A DNA stretch of 16,513 nt from Deltaproteobacteria bacterium (GTDB taxonomy: Bacteria; Desulfobacterota; Binatia; UBA9968). Numbering within the stretch: the first letter of the stretch is position 1; each line of letters starts with the position of its first letter. The notes beneath the pieces are model-generated. The model was not told where the DNA came from. It was given only the letters and a program-made list of their open reading frames with translations, and searched no databases. The stretch lies in assembly GCA_016844625.1 (NCBI GenBank), contig JAERMN010000015.1:1-16513 (forward strand), in the 5' to 3' direction. Below are positions 7,360 through 14,968 of this stretch, piece by piece. The translations under genes were made by a program, and so were the position numbers.

Positions 7360-7821
7360 ATGGAAATCGAAAAGAAGCTAAATGCGCTAGGATATCAAGT
7401 TCCCAATGTTCCCGGGGCGGCGGGAAATTACATCGGCTGCGTCAAAGTTGGCAATCTGCTGTTTGTCGGGGGCAATACGGGACGGATCAATGGCACGCGC
7501 CGCTACGAAGGCAAGGTCGGCGATAAGGTCAGCCTTGAACAGGCTTACGAAATGGCGCGGGATTGCGCGCTCAATCATTTGGCGGTGATTAAATCGGCGC
7601 TCGGTGATCTCGATAACGTCGAACGGATTGTCAAGGTTTTAGTTTATGTCAACGTCGCGCCAGGGTTTATCGACATGGCTAAAGTTGCCAACGGCGAGTC
7701 TGACTTGCTTGTGAGTCTGTGGGGCGAGCGTGGCCGGCACACCCGCGCGGCGATCGGCGTGGCGTCGCTCGGTGGCGATGCGCCCGTCGAAACTGAAATC
7801 ACCGTGCAAGTTCGCGAGTGA
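7360..7821 (+). CDS. RidA/YjgF-family protein
   Basis: This 153-residue protein matches the RidA/YjgF/YER057c fold in order and length: NYIGCVKVGNLLFVGGNTG (23-41), the helix QAYEMARDCALNHLAVIKSALGD with NVERIVKVLVYVN following, then HTRAAIGVASL with Arg129 and the closing VETEITVQV with Glu144. In active RidA proteins this Arg binds the carboxylate of an imine or enamine that is hydrolysed to ketone and ammonia. It is 32 bases after the first Rieske gene and 73 before the second. Its ribosome site is weak (AAGGA, 13 bases upstream). The longer N-terminus and GGDAP in place of the usual LP.NA suggest one of the Rid subfamilies found in catabolic operons, perhaps acting on an intermediate of the same pathway. 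Confidence 0.88.
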   Translation: MEIEKKLNALGYQVPNVPGAAGNYIGCVKVGNLLFVGGNTGRINGTRRYEGKVGDKVSLEQAYEMARDCALNHLAVIKSALGDLDNVERIVKVLVYVNVAPGFIDMAKVANGESDLLVSLWGERGRHTRAAIGVASLGGDAPVETEITVQVRE

Positions 7822-7894
7822 CTCTCGATCATAGAGACTTTTGCACTGGATCGGGCAGAGATAACGGCTAAAAGCAGACTAGGAGGACAGGTTC

Positions 7895-9229
7895 ATGGGC
7901 GCAGGACCGAATTTAGAAGGCATGGCATTTACCAAAGAGGAGAACGAGTGGCTAACCCGTGTCGGACCGGGAACGTTAATGGGTGAATTATTCCGTCAAT
8001 ATTGGATTGCAATCGTGCCGACTTCATTCTTGCCCGAGTCGGGTAACAAGCCGCTCCGGGTACGGCTGCTCTGCGAAGATTTGGTGTTGTTCCGCGCCGG
8101 TAACGGCAAAGTCGGTTTAGTCGGCGCCTACTGTCAGCACCGTTTAGCGCCGCTTTACTTCGGGCGCATCGAGGAAGACGGTATTCGTTGCCCCTATCAC
8201 GGTTGGAAGTACGCGACCGACGGCCGCTGCGTCGAGATGCCGAACATTCCTGCCGAACAGCAGTTTTGCGATGCCATCAATCATCCCGGATATCCTTGCG
8301 TCGAGTATGGCGGCATCATTTGGACCTACATGGGTCCATCGAAGGAGCTGCCTGCGTTGCCTGAATTTGAATTTGCCTTAGTGCCCGAAGATTTGCGCCG
8401 ACATCGGCTGTTTCGTTCGGAAGGCAACTATTTGCAAGTGATGGAAGGCGGCATCGATCCGACCCATGTGATGTGGCTCCACTCGCCCTATGATTTGGCG
8501 GACGATGAAGTGGCGTTAGTCCATCAGGGGCCTCAACAGGTGGTCGCCAATAAGTCGCGCAAACGCACTCCCGATCAAACCGACATCGTCGACACGCCCG
8601 GCGGCTTTATGTACGGTACCAGACGGTCGCTCAACGACGGCACGAGCTTGTGGCGGGTGAATCAATTCATGGTACCGTTTTACAGCATGCCTCCGGGCGG
8701 CGATCTGCGCGGCGCGCGCATCTATGTGCCGATCGACGATGAAAGTTGCGTCAAATGGCAGATCGCTTGGTATCCGAACCGTGAAACCAAGGATAAAAGC
8801 AAAGAAACGCCGCGCTTGATTCAAAAAAACGAGGAATTTACCGAGCCGACGAATCAGCCCTTTGGTTTCATTATCCCGAAGGCCAACAAAGCGAACGACT
8901 ACCTCATTGATTGGGATACTCATCGAAGCAGGCGGGTGGGAATTACCGGGGTAAATCTTCAAGACATGTGCGTCACCGAGGGCCAAGGGCCGACGCCAAT
9001 CTTGGATCGCACAAAAGAAAATCTATGCAGTGGCGATCAGACCACCGGCAAAGCGCGCCGCATGTTGCTGCGGCTCGCTAAGGCGCTGCGTGAGCAAGGC
9101 GCGACGCCGCTAGGCGTGCGCGAAGCGGAAATCTACCGCGTGCGCGGCACCTCGGTGGTCGTGCCCGACAATCTTAATTGGGTCGATTCGGTTAAAGAAC
9201 GAGTGACGGTGGCTAGGAGCGCGGCGTGA
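7895..9229 (+). CDS. Rieske non-heme iron oxygenase, phthalate-dioxygenase-like alpha subunit (2)
   Basis: Second Rieske oxygenase, 444 residues. Its Rieske centre is C80-Q-H82-R and C99-P-Y-H102-G-W, and the mononuclear iron motif D188-x2-H191-x4-H196 lies in GGIDPTHVMWLH. It is clearly paralogous to the first enzyme, sharing TK.EN..LTRV..GT.MGEL.R.YW at the N-terminus and the DRTKENL block near the C-terminus, but it is longer in the catalytic domain. The annotated ATG is supported by AGGAGG eight bases upstream; an internal ATG at residue 10 would begin closer to the first enzyme's start. The two enzymes keep all ligands, so both should be active, either on successive steps or different substrates. 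A mixed oligomer is possible. Confidence 0.9.
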   Translation: MGAGPNLEGMAFTKEENEWLTRVGPGTLMGELFRQYWIAIVPTSFLPESGNKPLRVRLLCEDLVLFRAGNGKVGLVGAYCQHRLAPLYFGRIEEDGIRCPYHGWKYATDGRCVEMPNIPAEQQFCDAINHPGYPCVEYGGIIWTYMGPSKELPALPEFEFALVPEDLRRHRLFRSEGNYLQVMEGGIDPTHVMWLHSPYDLADDEVALVHQGPQQVVANKSRKRTPDQTDIVDTPGGFMYGTRRSLNDGTSLWRVNQFMVPFYSMPPGGDLRGARIYVPIDDESCVKWQIAWYPNRETKDKSKETPRLIQKNEEFTEPTNQPFGFIIPKANKANDYLIDWDTHRSRRVGITGVNLQDMCVTEGQGPTPILDRTKENLCSGDQTTGKARRMLLRLAKALREQGATPLGVREAEIYRVRGTSVVVPDNLNWVDSVKERVTVARSAA

Positions 9230-9293
9230 TTTTTTGCTAACGTTCGGAGCGCCGGCAGTCTTTGCGTCGCGCCGTTAGACTGGAGAAGGATGA

Positions 9294-10085
9294 ATGGAAC
9301 TTGGTTTGACGGGACGAGTCGCAATCGTGGCGGGGGCGAGCAAGGGTCTGGGCAGATCGATTGCGATCGGCTTGGCGCGCGAGGGCGCGAATGTCGCGAT
9401 CTGCGCGCGTAGCCAAGACAGCTTGACGAGCACGGCGAAGTTTATCCAAGAGACCTATTCCGTCGCGGCGCTGCCGATCGTCGCGGATTTACGCAATCAC
9501 GCGGATATCGACCGGGTGGTCGATGGCACCGTCAACAGATTCAACCGCATCGATATCCTTCTCAACAACGCCGGCGGCCCGGCGCCGAAGACTTTCGAAG
9601 AATCGACCGGCGAGGACTGGGAGAAAGCCATCGGCCTTAATTTCTTTTCCGGAGTGCGGCTGATTCAGCGGGTGCTGCCGCATATGAAGTCGCGGAGCTG
9701 GGGCCGCATCGTCAATATTCTTTCATCGGGCGTGAAGCAGCCGATCGATGGCCTGGTTCAATCCAACGCAGCGCGAGCGGCTATGGCCGGGGCGGCTAAA
9801 ACACTCGCGCGCGAAGTCGCGGTCCATGGGATTTTGGTCAACAACATCTGCCCGGGTAGGATTCAAACCGAGCGGGTTAACGAAGTCGACGCCGCCACGG
9901 CGCGGCGCAAGGGTGTGACCGTGGAAGAAGTGCGGCGTGAAAGTTGCCGCGAGATTCCCATGGGACGCTACGGTCAACCCGAAGAATTCGCCAACGCGGT
10001 GGTATTCTTGGCATCCGAATGTGCCAGCTATATCACCGGCTCGACGTTACAAATCGACGGTGGCTTTATTCGTTCGCTATGGTAA
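9294..10085 (+). CDS. Short-chain dehydrogenase/reductase with atypical active site
   Basis: This 263-residue SDR has the nucleotide-binding loop G14-ASKG-LG20, NNAG at 91-94, Ser144-Ser145 after VNIL, and the C-terminal GRYGQPEEFANAVVFLASE...TGSTLQIDGG region usual for FabG-like enzymes. The catalytic YxxxK is missing: aligning on AAMAGAAKTLAREVA places Ser157 at the Tyr and Arg161 at the Lys (SNAAR). A known FabG-like subgroup with an imperfect tetrad has this SNxxR form, so the gene is not necessarily dead. It is the last gene of the Rieske operon, 64 bases after oxygenase 2, with GGAG/AAGG before the ATG. A dihydrodiol dehydrogenase-like or ketoreductase role would fit the context if it is active. 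Confidence 0.88.
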   Translation: MELGLTGRVAIVAGASKGLGRSIAIGLAREGANVAICARSQDSLTSTAKFIQETYSVAALPIVADLRNHADIDRVVDGTVNRFNRIDILLNNAGGPAPKTFEESTGEDWEKAIGLNFFSGVRLIQRVLPHMKSRSWGRIVNILSSGVKQPIDGLVQSNAARAAMAGAAKTLAREVAVHGILVNNICPGRIQTERVNEVDAATARRKGVTVEEVRRESCREIPMGRYGQPEEFANAVVFLASECASYITGSTLQIDGGFIRSLW

Positions 10086-10132
10086 ACGACGGATGGTCCA
10101 CGGTGACTACGCGATGATTTGAAATTCGTGCG

Positions 10133-10750
10133 TTACCATTCGCGGATGATATCCGCTGAGTCGACGATATCGAAGATTCTTTCCAGCGATAGCAGCGCGG
10201 CGTCGTAGGTGTCTTTGAATGGACTGCCGACGCAGTCGCGCACGACTACCGTATAATAGCCTAAATTGAGCGAGTCGCGGGCCGTGCCGTCGATGCCAGT
10301 CTCGATGGACGCGCCGGCGAGGATCAGAGTTTTAAGCTGATACTTGCGCAGCCACCATTCGAAACTCGTGCCGAGAAATGCATTGGGCAAGAATTGTTCG
10401 AAAACGATATCATTCGGTTCGGGTTCCAGCCCTTGAGCAAACGCCGCCTTGCCGGCTCCGGGCGTTTCTAAAGCCTTAGGATCGCTAACCCGCATTTGCT
10501 TCATCCTCATTCGGATCATCGGCGCGCCAACGCTTTTCCAATCCACCGGTCCTGGCTTTGAATACATTATGCGGACGCCGCGGTCTCTCGCTTTGGCAAC
10601 CAGTGCTTTGGTGTTTGTCAGCATGGCTGCGCCGTTAAAGCAGCGGCTCATCGCTTGCGGTGAAACATTCCATAGCAGCAAGCCCGTGTGTTTCGGCTCG
10701 ACCACTTCGGCGAATTGTTCCAAAATCTCCATGCCGGCCCAACGAATCAT
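10133..10750 (-). CDS. Isochorismatase-fold protein lacking the catalytic triad
   Basis: This 205-residue protein follows the isochorismatase-like cysteine hydrolase pattern: first strand TGLLLWNVS (22-30), NDIVFEQFLPNAFLGTSFEWWLR (113-135), AGASIETGIDGTARDSLNLGY (145-165) and VVRDCVGS (169-176). In active members an Asp ends strand one, a Lys lies before the SAF-GT segment, and a Cys begins C-V-x-x-T-A-R-D. Here these are Asn28, Gln119 and Gly152. It is therefore probably a non-hydrolytic member, such as a binding or regulatory protein, or it works by another mechanism. AAGGAGG eight bases upstream supports the start. It is transcribed toward the SDR and separated by 47 bases. Confidence 0.85.
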   Translation of the reverse strand: MIRWAGMEILEQFAEVVEPKHTGLLLWNVSPQAMSRCFNGAAMLTNTKALVAKARDRGVRIMYSKPGPVDWKSVGAPMIRMRMKQMRVSDPKALETPGAGKAAFAQGLEPEPNDIVFEQFLPNAFLGTSFEWWLRKYQLKTLILAGASIETGIDGTARDSLNLGYYTVVVRDCVGSPFKDTYDAALLSLERIFDIVDSADIIREW

Positions 10751-10856
10751 GGGGTTATCCTCCTTGGTGATTTCATGCCCGCAAGCGCAATCCAGAGCTT
10801 AGCCAGACAATGACCACTTCGACGCAGTGTGCGCTCGATTACGCCTCGTGGCCGTA

Positions 10857-10886
10857 ACCATAATCGCGCCAAGGGATCGCTGTCAA
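10857..10886 (-). promoter_or_regulatory. Promoter candidate for the isochorismatase-fold gene
   Basis: On the minus strand, TTGACA (complement of 10881-10886), an 18-base spacer and TATGGT (complement of 10857-10862). It would give a leader of about 100 bases. The -35 is exact; the -10 matches four of six. Confidence 0.4.
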
Positions 10887-10918
10887 ACCCGGTATCGAGC
10901 AGGTCATCGATATTTCAG

Positions 10919-10949
10919 TTGACAAGTAGGCGCGCGTCTATGGTAGCTA
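10919..10949 (+). promoter_or_regulatory. Weak promoter candidate for the ABC transporter operon
   Basis: TTGACA at 10919-10924 is exact; the best -10 nearby is TAGCTA at 10944-10949 with a long 19-base spacer. It is placed divergently from the isochorismatase promoter, about 80 bases before the permease start. Confidence 0.3.
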
Positions 10950-11026
10950 TGACTCCTGCGAGTGATCGGATGTTGCGCTGCAAGTAGAATCGCGCGCAAT
11001 AAATTAGTCGCCAACCGCGAAAACCC

Positions 11027-12769
11027 GTGATTGACATGAAGATCGACACGCTCGAATTGGCAAGGACGCAATCGAAATCTATTTTCAAGCGCTTCGATGG
11101 TCGGACCCTCTTCCTGTCACTATTTCTGGCGCTCATCACATTCTTAGTTTTTACGCCGCTGTTATTTTTGCTTTACGGCAGCATCGAGACAGTGCGGCCG
11201 GACGGAACTACCGACTACAGTTTAGCAGGCTGGCGCCAAGCGTTTGCCAACCCCGGCATCATTGGCGCAATTTACTATAGCTTTGCGTTAGCCATCGCGC
11301 GCCAATTGATTGCCATCGTTATTGGCGTTTTCCTGGCCTGGCTGATTGCCCGCACCGATATTCCGCTACGGGGATGGCTGGAGTTTTCCTTTTGGCTATC
11401 CTATTTTATTCCGTCATTGCCGATCGCTTTGGGATGGATTTTGCTGTTGGATCCGAAATACGGACTGATCAATCAATGGTTGATGGCTGTGCCGTTCATT
11501 ACCGGACCGCTTTTCAACGTCTATTCTTTTTGGGGCATCGTCTGGGTTCATTTGAGTGCCAGCACAATCGCCATCAAAGTGATGCTGCTCACTCCGGCAT
11601 TCCGCAACCTGGACGCGGCCCTCGAAGAGGCGTCTCATGTTGCCGGCGCCGGCGCTCTGAAAACTCTTCTAAGAATCGCCGTACCGATCATGATGCCGAC
11701 GATTCTCGTCGCGTTGATCCTAGGTCTAATTCGGTCCTTGGAGGCTTTTGAGATCGAGCTGATTTTGGGCCGGCCCATCGGTCTCCATGTCTTTTCGACC
11801 AAGATTTATAGTTTTATGACCATCGAGCCGCCGCAATATGCGCCCGCCTCGGCGCTCGGCAGTTTTTTTCTCATCGTGCTTGGAATGTTAGTCGCTTTTC
11901 AGCGTTTGTGCCTGAGGGAACGGATGTACACGACCGTTACCGGGCGCGGTTTTAGCGCCCGCCCGATCCGCTTGGGCAGCTGGCGCTATCCGGCGCTCGG
12001 CTTCGTTGCGGTCGTCTCCCTATGCATCACTGTAATGCCGCTCGCGTCCCTATTCTTGGCGACTTTCATGAAGCTGTTCGGATACTTCCACATTGCCGAC
12101 CCGTGGACTCTAGAAAACTGGCAACAGGTCTTGAAAGATCCGATTCTGCTGCGCTCCTTGCAAAATACATTTGTGCTCGGCATTTCGGCAGCGGCACTGG
12201 GAATTTTATTAAGCAGCCTGATCGCTTACATTATTGTCAAGACAAAGTTTTTTGCCCGTGGATTCTTGGATTTCATCTCGTGGATACCCTGGTCGATCCC
12301 GGGCATCTTGTTGGGAATGGCCCTCGCGTCATCATTGCTGCTGATCCACACCGTCGTGCCGCTTTATGGCACGATGACGGCGTTGGTCTTCGCCATGGCG
12401 ATCGCCGGGTTGCCCCTCACGGTGCAGGTGATCAAATCGTTTCTCATGCAATTTGCCGATGAATTGGAAGAGGCTTCTCAAGTTGCCGGGGCGAGCTGGC
12501 TGACCACATTCCGTCGAATCCTACTGCCGCTGCTCCTGCCCTGTATGATCGTCGTCGGCTTGCTCGAGTTCATCGCCTCGGCGCGCAACATCAGCACGGT
12601 GGTTTTGCTCGCCACCGGCAAGACCAGAACTCTTGCGTTGTTGATGCTCGATTATACCGCGGGGGCGGAACTGGAGAAGGCGACCGTGGTGGGCGCGATC
12701 ATTGTGTTAATGGTGCTAGCGGCCGCGATTGTCGCGCGCGTTCTCGGCGGCAAATTTGGAATCCGATGA
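11027..12769 (+). CDS. ABC transporter permease, fused two-domain type (FbpB/ThiP-like)
   Basis: This 580-residue inner-membrane protein consists of two homologous binding-protein-dependent transport domains, each with about six hydrophobic helices. Each carries the cytoplasmic EAA loop that contacts the ATPase: EEASHVAGAGALKTLLRIAVP (200-220) and EEASQVAGASWLTTFRRILLP (481-501). This double-domain form is typical of iron(III), thiamine and some phosphonate or polyamine importers. The frame could start at GTG 11027 or ATG 11036; neither has a clear Shine-Dalgarno, and a stop at 11000-11002 excludes a longer form. It is the first gene of the right-hand operon. A periplasmic binding protein follows, but no ATPase gene does, so an ATPase must be supplied from elsewhere. 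Confidence 0.92.
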   Translation: MIDMKIDTLELARTQSKSIFKRFDGRTLFLSLFLALITFLVFTPLLFLLYGSIETVRPDGTTDYSLAGWRQAFANPGIIGAIYYSFALAIARQLIAIVIGVFLAWLIARTDIPLRGWLEFSFWLSYFIPSLPIALGWILLLDPKYGLINQWLMAVPFITGPLFNVYSFWGIVWVHLSASTIAIKVMLLTPAFRNLDAALEEASHVAGAGALKTLLRIAVPIMMPTILVALILGLIRSLEAFEIELILGRPIGLHVFSTKIYSFMTIEPPQYAPASALGSFFLIVLGMLVAFQRLCLRERMYTTVTGRGFSARPIRLGSWRYPALGFVAVVSLCITVMPLASLFLATFMKLFGYFHIADPWTLENWQQVLKDPILLRSLQNTFVLGISAAALGILLSSLIAYIIVKTKFFARGFLDFISWIPWSIPGILLGMALASSLLLIHTVVPLYGTMTALVFAMAIAGLPLTVQVIKSFLMQFADELEEASQVAGASWLTTFRRILLPLLLPCMIVVGLLEFIASARNISTVVLLATGKTRTLALLMLDYTAGAELEKATVVGAIIVLMVLAAAIVARVLGGKFGIR

Positions 12770-12807
12770 GCAGGGAAACTGGCGGGCGAACAAAGGAGAA
12801 GCGAATC

Positions 12808-13917
12808 ATGAGAAAACAATTTTACAAATTCACGACATTGCTGATTGTCGTTTACGGGCTTGCGGCCGCCGATTGGGTTCACGCGCAGTGGCAGGCGGAA
12901 TGGGAACGGGTGCAGGCCGCGGCGCGCAAGGAAGGCAAGCTGGTGGTCAATATTCCGCCGAGCGCCGAGCTGAGAAAGGCGCTAGAAGAGACGCTTAAGC
13001 AAAAGTTCGGTATTGAACTGGAAATTGTCCTGTCCAGCAGCGCAACCACGACCAAACGAGTCGGCGATGAGTTCAAGGCCGGCGTGCGCTACTTCGATGT
13101 CATCACTAGCACCTGGGACGCGCTCTCGTATAATCTGTTGCCCATGGGTATCATCGAGTCGCTCGATCAGTTTTGGATTCTTCCCGAGGTCAAAGACCCG
13201 GCCAATTGGTGGGGCGGCCATATCTGGACGGATTCGGCGAAAAAGTTTGCCTACTCTCCTCTCGCTTACATGCTCGATAACATTTGGTACAACACCGGCC
13301 ATGCTAAGCCGGAAGAACTTCGTACCTACGATGATTTGCTCGCTCCGAAGTGGAAGGGGAAAATCGCCATGTGGGACCCCAGAAGTGGCGGCGCGGCGCT
13401 GGGCATATGGAGCTACCTTTGGCTCACCAAAGGCGAGTCGTACTTACGCAAGTTCACGCAGCAAAATCCGCTTTTAGTCGAGGACCGGCGCTTGGTCGCG
13501 GATTCCTTGGCGCGGGCGAAAGTCGCCGTCGCCATTGGCGCTACCTATTATAGTTACGCGTCATTTATCAAAGTCGGATTGCCGGTCAAACCGCTGCCGC
13601 CGTCCAAGGAAGGAACGTTTGTCTCAGTCGGCAACGGCGGCCCGGTAGTGATTAAGAACCACCCTCATCCAAACGCGACGAAAGTTTACATCAATTGGCT
13701 GCTTAGCAAAGAAGGGCAGCAGCTCTACAGCAAAGTGTTCGGCCAGGCGACGCGGCGGCTCGACGTGGAGACGAGCTGGATGGCGGAGATCGGCGTCAGG
13801 GCAGCGAAGGACAGCATCACCGTCGACAATTTTTATAAGTGGCAGAATGCGATCGAGGATAAAGATTTGACGGTGCGCCGACCGGCGCTCGAATTCGCGC
13901 GAAAAATTTTACCCTGA
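12808..13917 (+). CDS. Secreted ABC substrate-binding protein (FbpA/FutA-like fold)
   Basis: This 369-residue protein has a signal peptide: MRKQFYK, a hydrophobic stretch, and a VHA cleavage site before Q27. The mature part has the type 2 extracellular solute-binding pattern, with YDDLLAPKWKGKIAMWDP (174-191), NPHPNA-like NHPHPNA and WLLSKEGQQLYSK. A Tyr pair (247-248, ATYYSY) sits where iron-binding FbpA/FutA proteins have their ligand tyrosines, but this alone does not prove iron as ligand. I start at ATG 12808, which has AAGGAG nine bases upstream and gives a proper signal peptide. The longer frame from 12766 would overlap the permease stop and bury the leader. It should deliver ligand to the upstream permease. 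Confidence 0.88.
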   Translation: MRKQFYKFTTLLIVVYGLAAADWVHAQWQAEWERVQAAARKEGKLVVNIPPSAELRKALEETLKQKFGIELEIVLSSSATTTKRVGDEFKAGVRYFDVITSTWDALSYNLLPMGIIESLDQFWILPEVKDPANWWGGHIWTDSAKKFAYSPLAYMLDNIWYNTGHAKPEELRTYDDLLAPKWKGKIAMWDPRSGGAALGIWSYLWLTKGESYLRKFTQQNPLLVEDRRLVADSLARAKVAVAIGATYYSYASFIKVGLPVKPLPPSKEGTFVSVGNGGPVVIKNHPHPNATKVYINWLLSKEGQQLYSKVFGQATRRLDVETSWMAEIGVRAAKDSITVDNFYKWQNAIEDKDLTVRRPALEFARKILP

Positions 13918-13997
13918 GCCGACTGCCCGTTTCGTTATTCGATTTGCACAACTCGCATATTCACTTTTTAATTTCCGTTTCCAAGGAGACTGTGACG

Positions 13998-14822
13998 ATG
14001 GCAGCTAATTTCAAAGAGGAATATATCCAAGTCGACGGCATCAAGACGTTTCTGGCGATGGCGGGGAGCGGTCCGCCGTTGATCTTGATTCACGGCGCGT
14101 CGCCGGGGGCTTCTTCGCTGGTCAATTGGAAGCTCAACCTTGAACCGCTCGCGGCTGCCGGTTTTACCGTCTATGCCTATGACCAACCGGGGTTTGGCTA
14201 CACCGACAATCCGTCGGATCATTCCATCGAGTATCGAGTCAGCCATGCCAAGGCGCTGATCGACGCTTTGAAAATAGAGCGTTATCACGTGGTGGGAAAT
14301 TCCGTCGGCGGATACATCGCCGCGCGACTGGCTTTGGAGGACTCTCGGGTTAAAACCTTTGTCACCACCACCAGCGGATCCTTATCGCCGCAAGGCTCGG
14401 CCGCATCGCAATCGTTGGCGCAGAAACATGCGGCGGATCTGCGCGAATACGAGCCGAGCATGGCGAACATGAGAAAGCTGACCTTCGGGACGATATTCAA
14501 CAAAGAGTTGGTCACCGAAGAACTGGTCCGCGAACGCTATGAGATGAGCATCGGCAAGAACTACGATGCGCAGGTGCAACGGCGCAGTGCGGCGCGGCAA
14601 AGGCCGGTGTCCGACGAGCTGAACCAATTGCCGGTCAGGGCGCTACTGCTGTGGGGCAACCAGGACCAGGGCGTTTCGGTCGAGCGCGGCGTGGAGCTGT
14701 TCCAGCGCATTCCCGGCGCCGAATTCCACCTCTTTGACAAATGCGCCCACTGGGTACAGTGGGATCAGGCGGAGCGCTTCAATTGGCTGGTCAGTGATTT
14801 TCTCAGAAGCGCCGATCACTAA
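13998..14822 (+). CDS. Alpha/beta hydrolase of the meta-cleavage (C-C bond) type
   Basis: This 274-residue enzyme has HG at 32-33, the nucleophile elbow G-N-S-V-G-G with Ser102, Asp223 in WGNQDQG and His251 in DKCAHWVQWDQAERFN. The HWxQW..AE.FN ending is characteristic of MhpC/BphD-type hydrolases, which split 2-hydroxy-6-oxo-dienoate products of aromatic ring cleavage. The start at ATG 13998 has AAGGAG nine bases upstream. A longer frame from a TTG at 13944 is less likely. The lid motif MSIGKNYDAQ matches the first hydrolase of the window. It lies 80 bases after the binding protein gene. No extradiol ring-cleavage enzyme is in the window, so the assignment rests on sequence type alone. Confidence 0.87.
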   Translation: MAANFKEEYIQVDGIKTFLAMAGSGPPLILIHGASPGASSLVNWKLNLEPLAAAGFTVYAYDQPGFGYTDNPSDHSIEYRVSHAKALIDALKIERYHVVGNSVGGYIAARLALEDSRVKTFVTTTSGSLSPQGSAASQSLAQKHAADLREYEPSMANMRKLTFGTIFNKELVTEELVRERYEMSIGKNYDAQVQRRSAARQRPVSDELNQLPVRALLLWGNQDQGVSVERGVELFQRIPGAEFHLFDKCAHWVQWDQAERFNWLVSDFLRSADH

Positions 14823-14833
14823 AAGTCACCGCG

Positions 14834-14854
14834 CGCCACGCGACCGCCACGCGA
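14834..14854 (+). repeat. Short tandem repeat cgccacgcga x2
   Basis: cgccacgcga occurs at 14834-14843 and again at 14845-14854, separated by one base, just past the hydrolase stop. It is probably incidental or part of the terminator region. Confidence 0.5.
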
Positions 14855-14889
14855 AGCAGCGCGGGAGAAAATCGGCTGCTGCATTTTTT
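14855..14889 (+). terminator. Possible intrinsic terminator after the C-C hydrolase
   Basis: agcagc (14855-14860) pairs with gctgct (14875-14880) around a 14-base loop, and six T residues follow at 14884-14889. The loop is large and three bases separate stem and T-run, so efficiency is uncertain. If active, the last binding-protein gene would be transcribed separately. Confidence 0.4.
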
Positions 14890-14968
14890 CAAGTTTCAGT
14901 GGATTTTAATCGGTGCTTCGGCTCTTACTTTGTCGAGCCAAAATCGCGCCGCTTGCGGAGGATCAACC

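Noticed and set aside
12766..12807. Earlier start for the FbpA-like receptor overlapping the permease stop (ATGA)
   Set aside because: It would add 14 polar residues before a good signal peptide, while ATG 12808 has its own AAGGAG.
13944..13997. Earlier TTG start for the C-C hydrolase
   Set aside because: No ribosome site and the extra residues do not belong to the fold; ATG 13998 has AAGGAG at good spacing.
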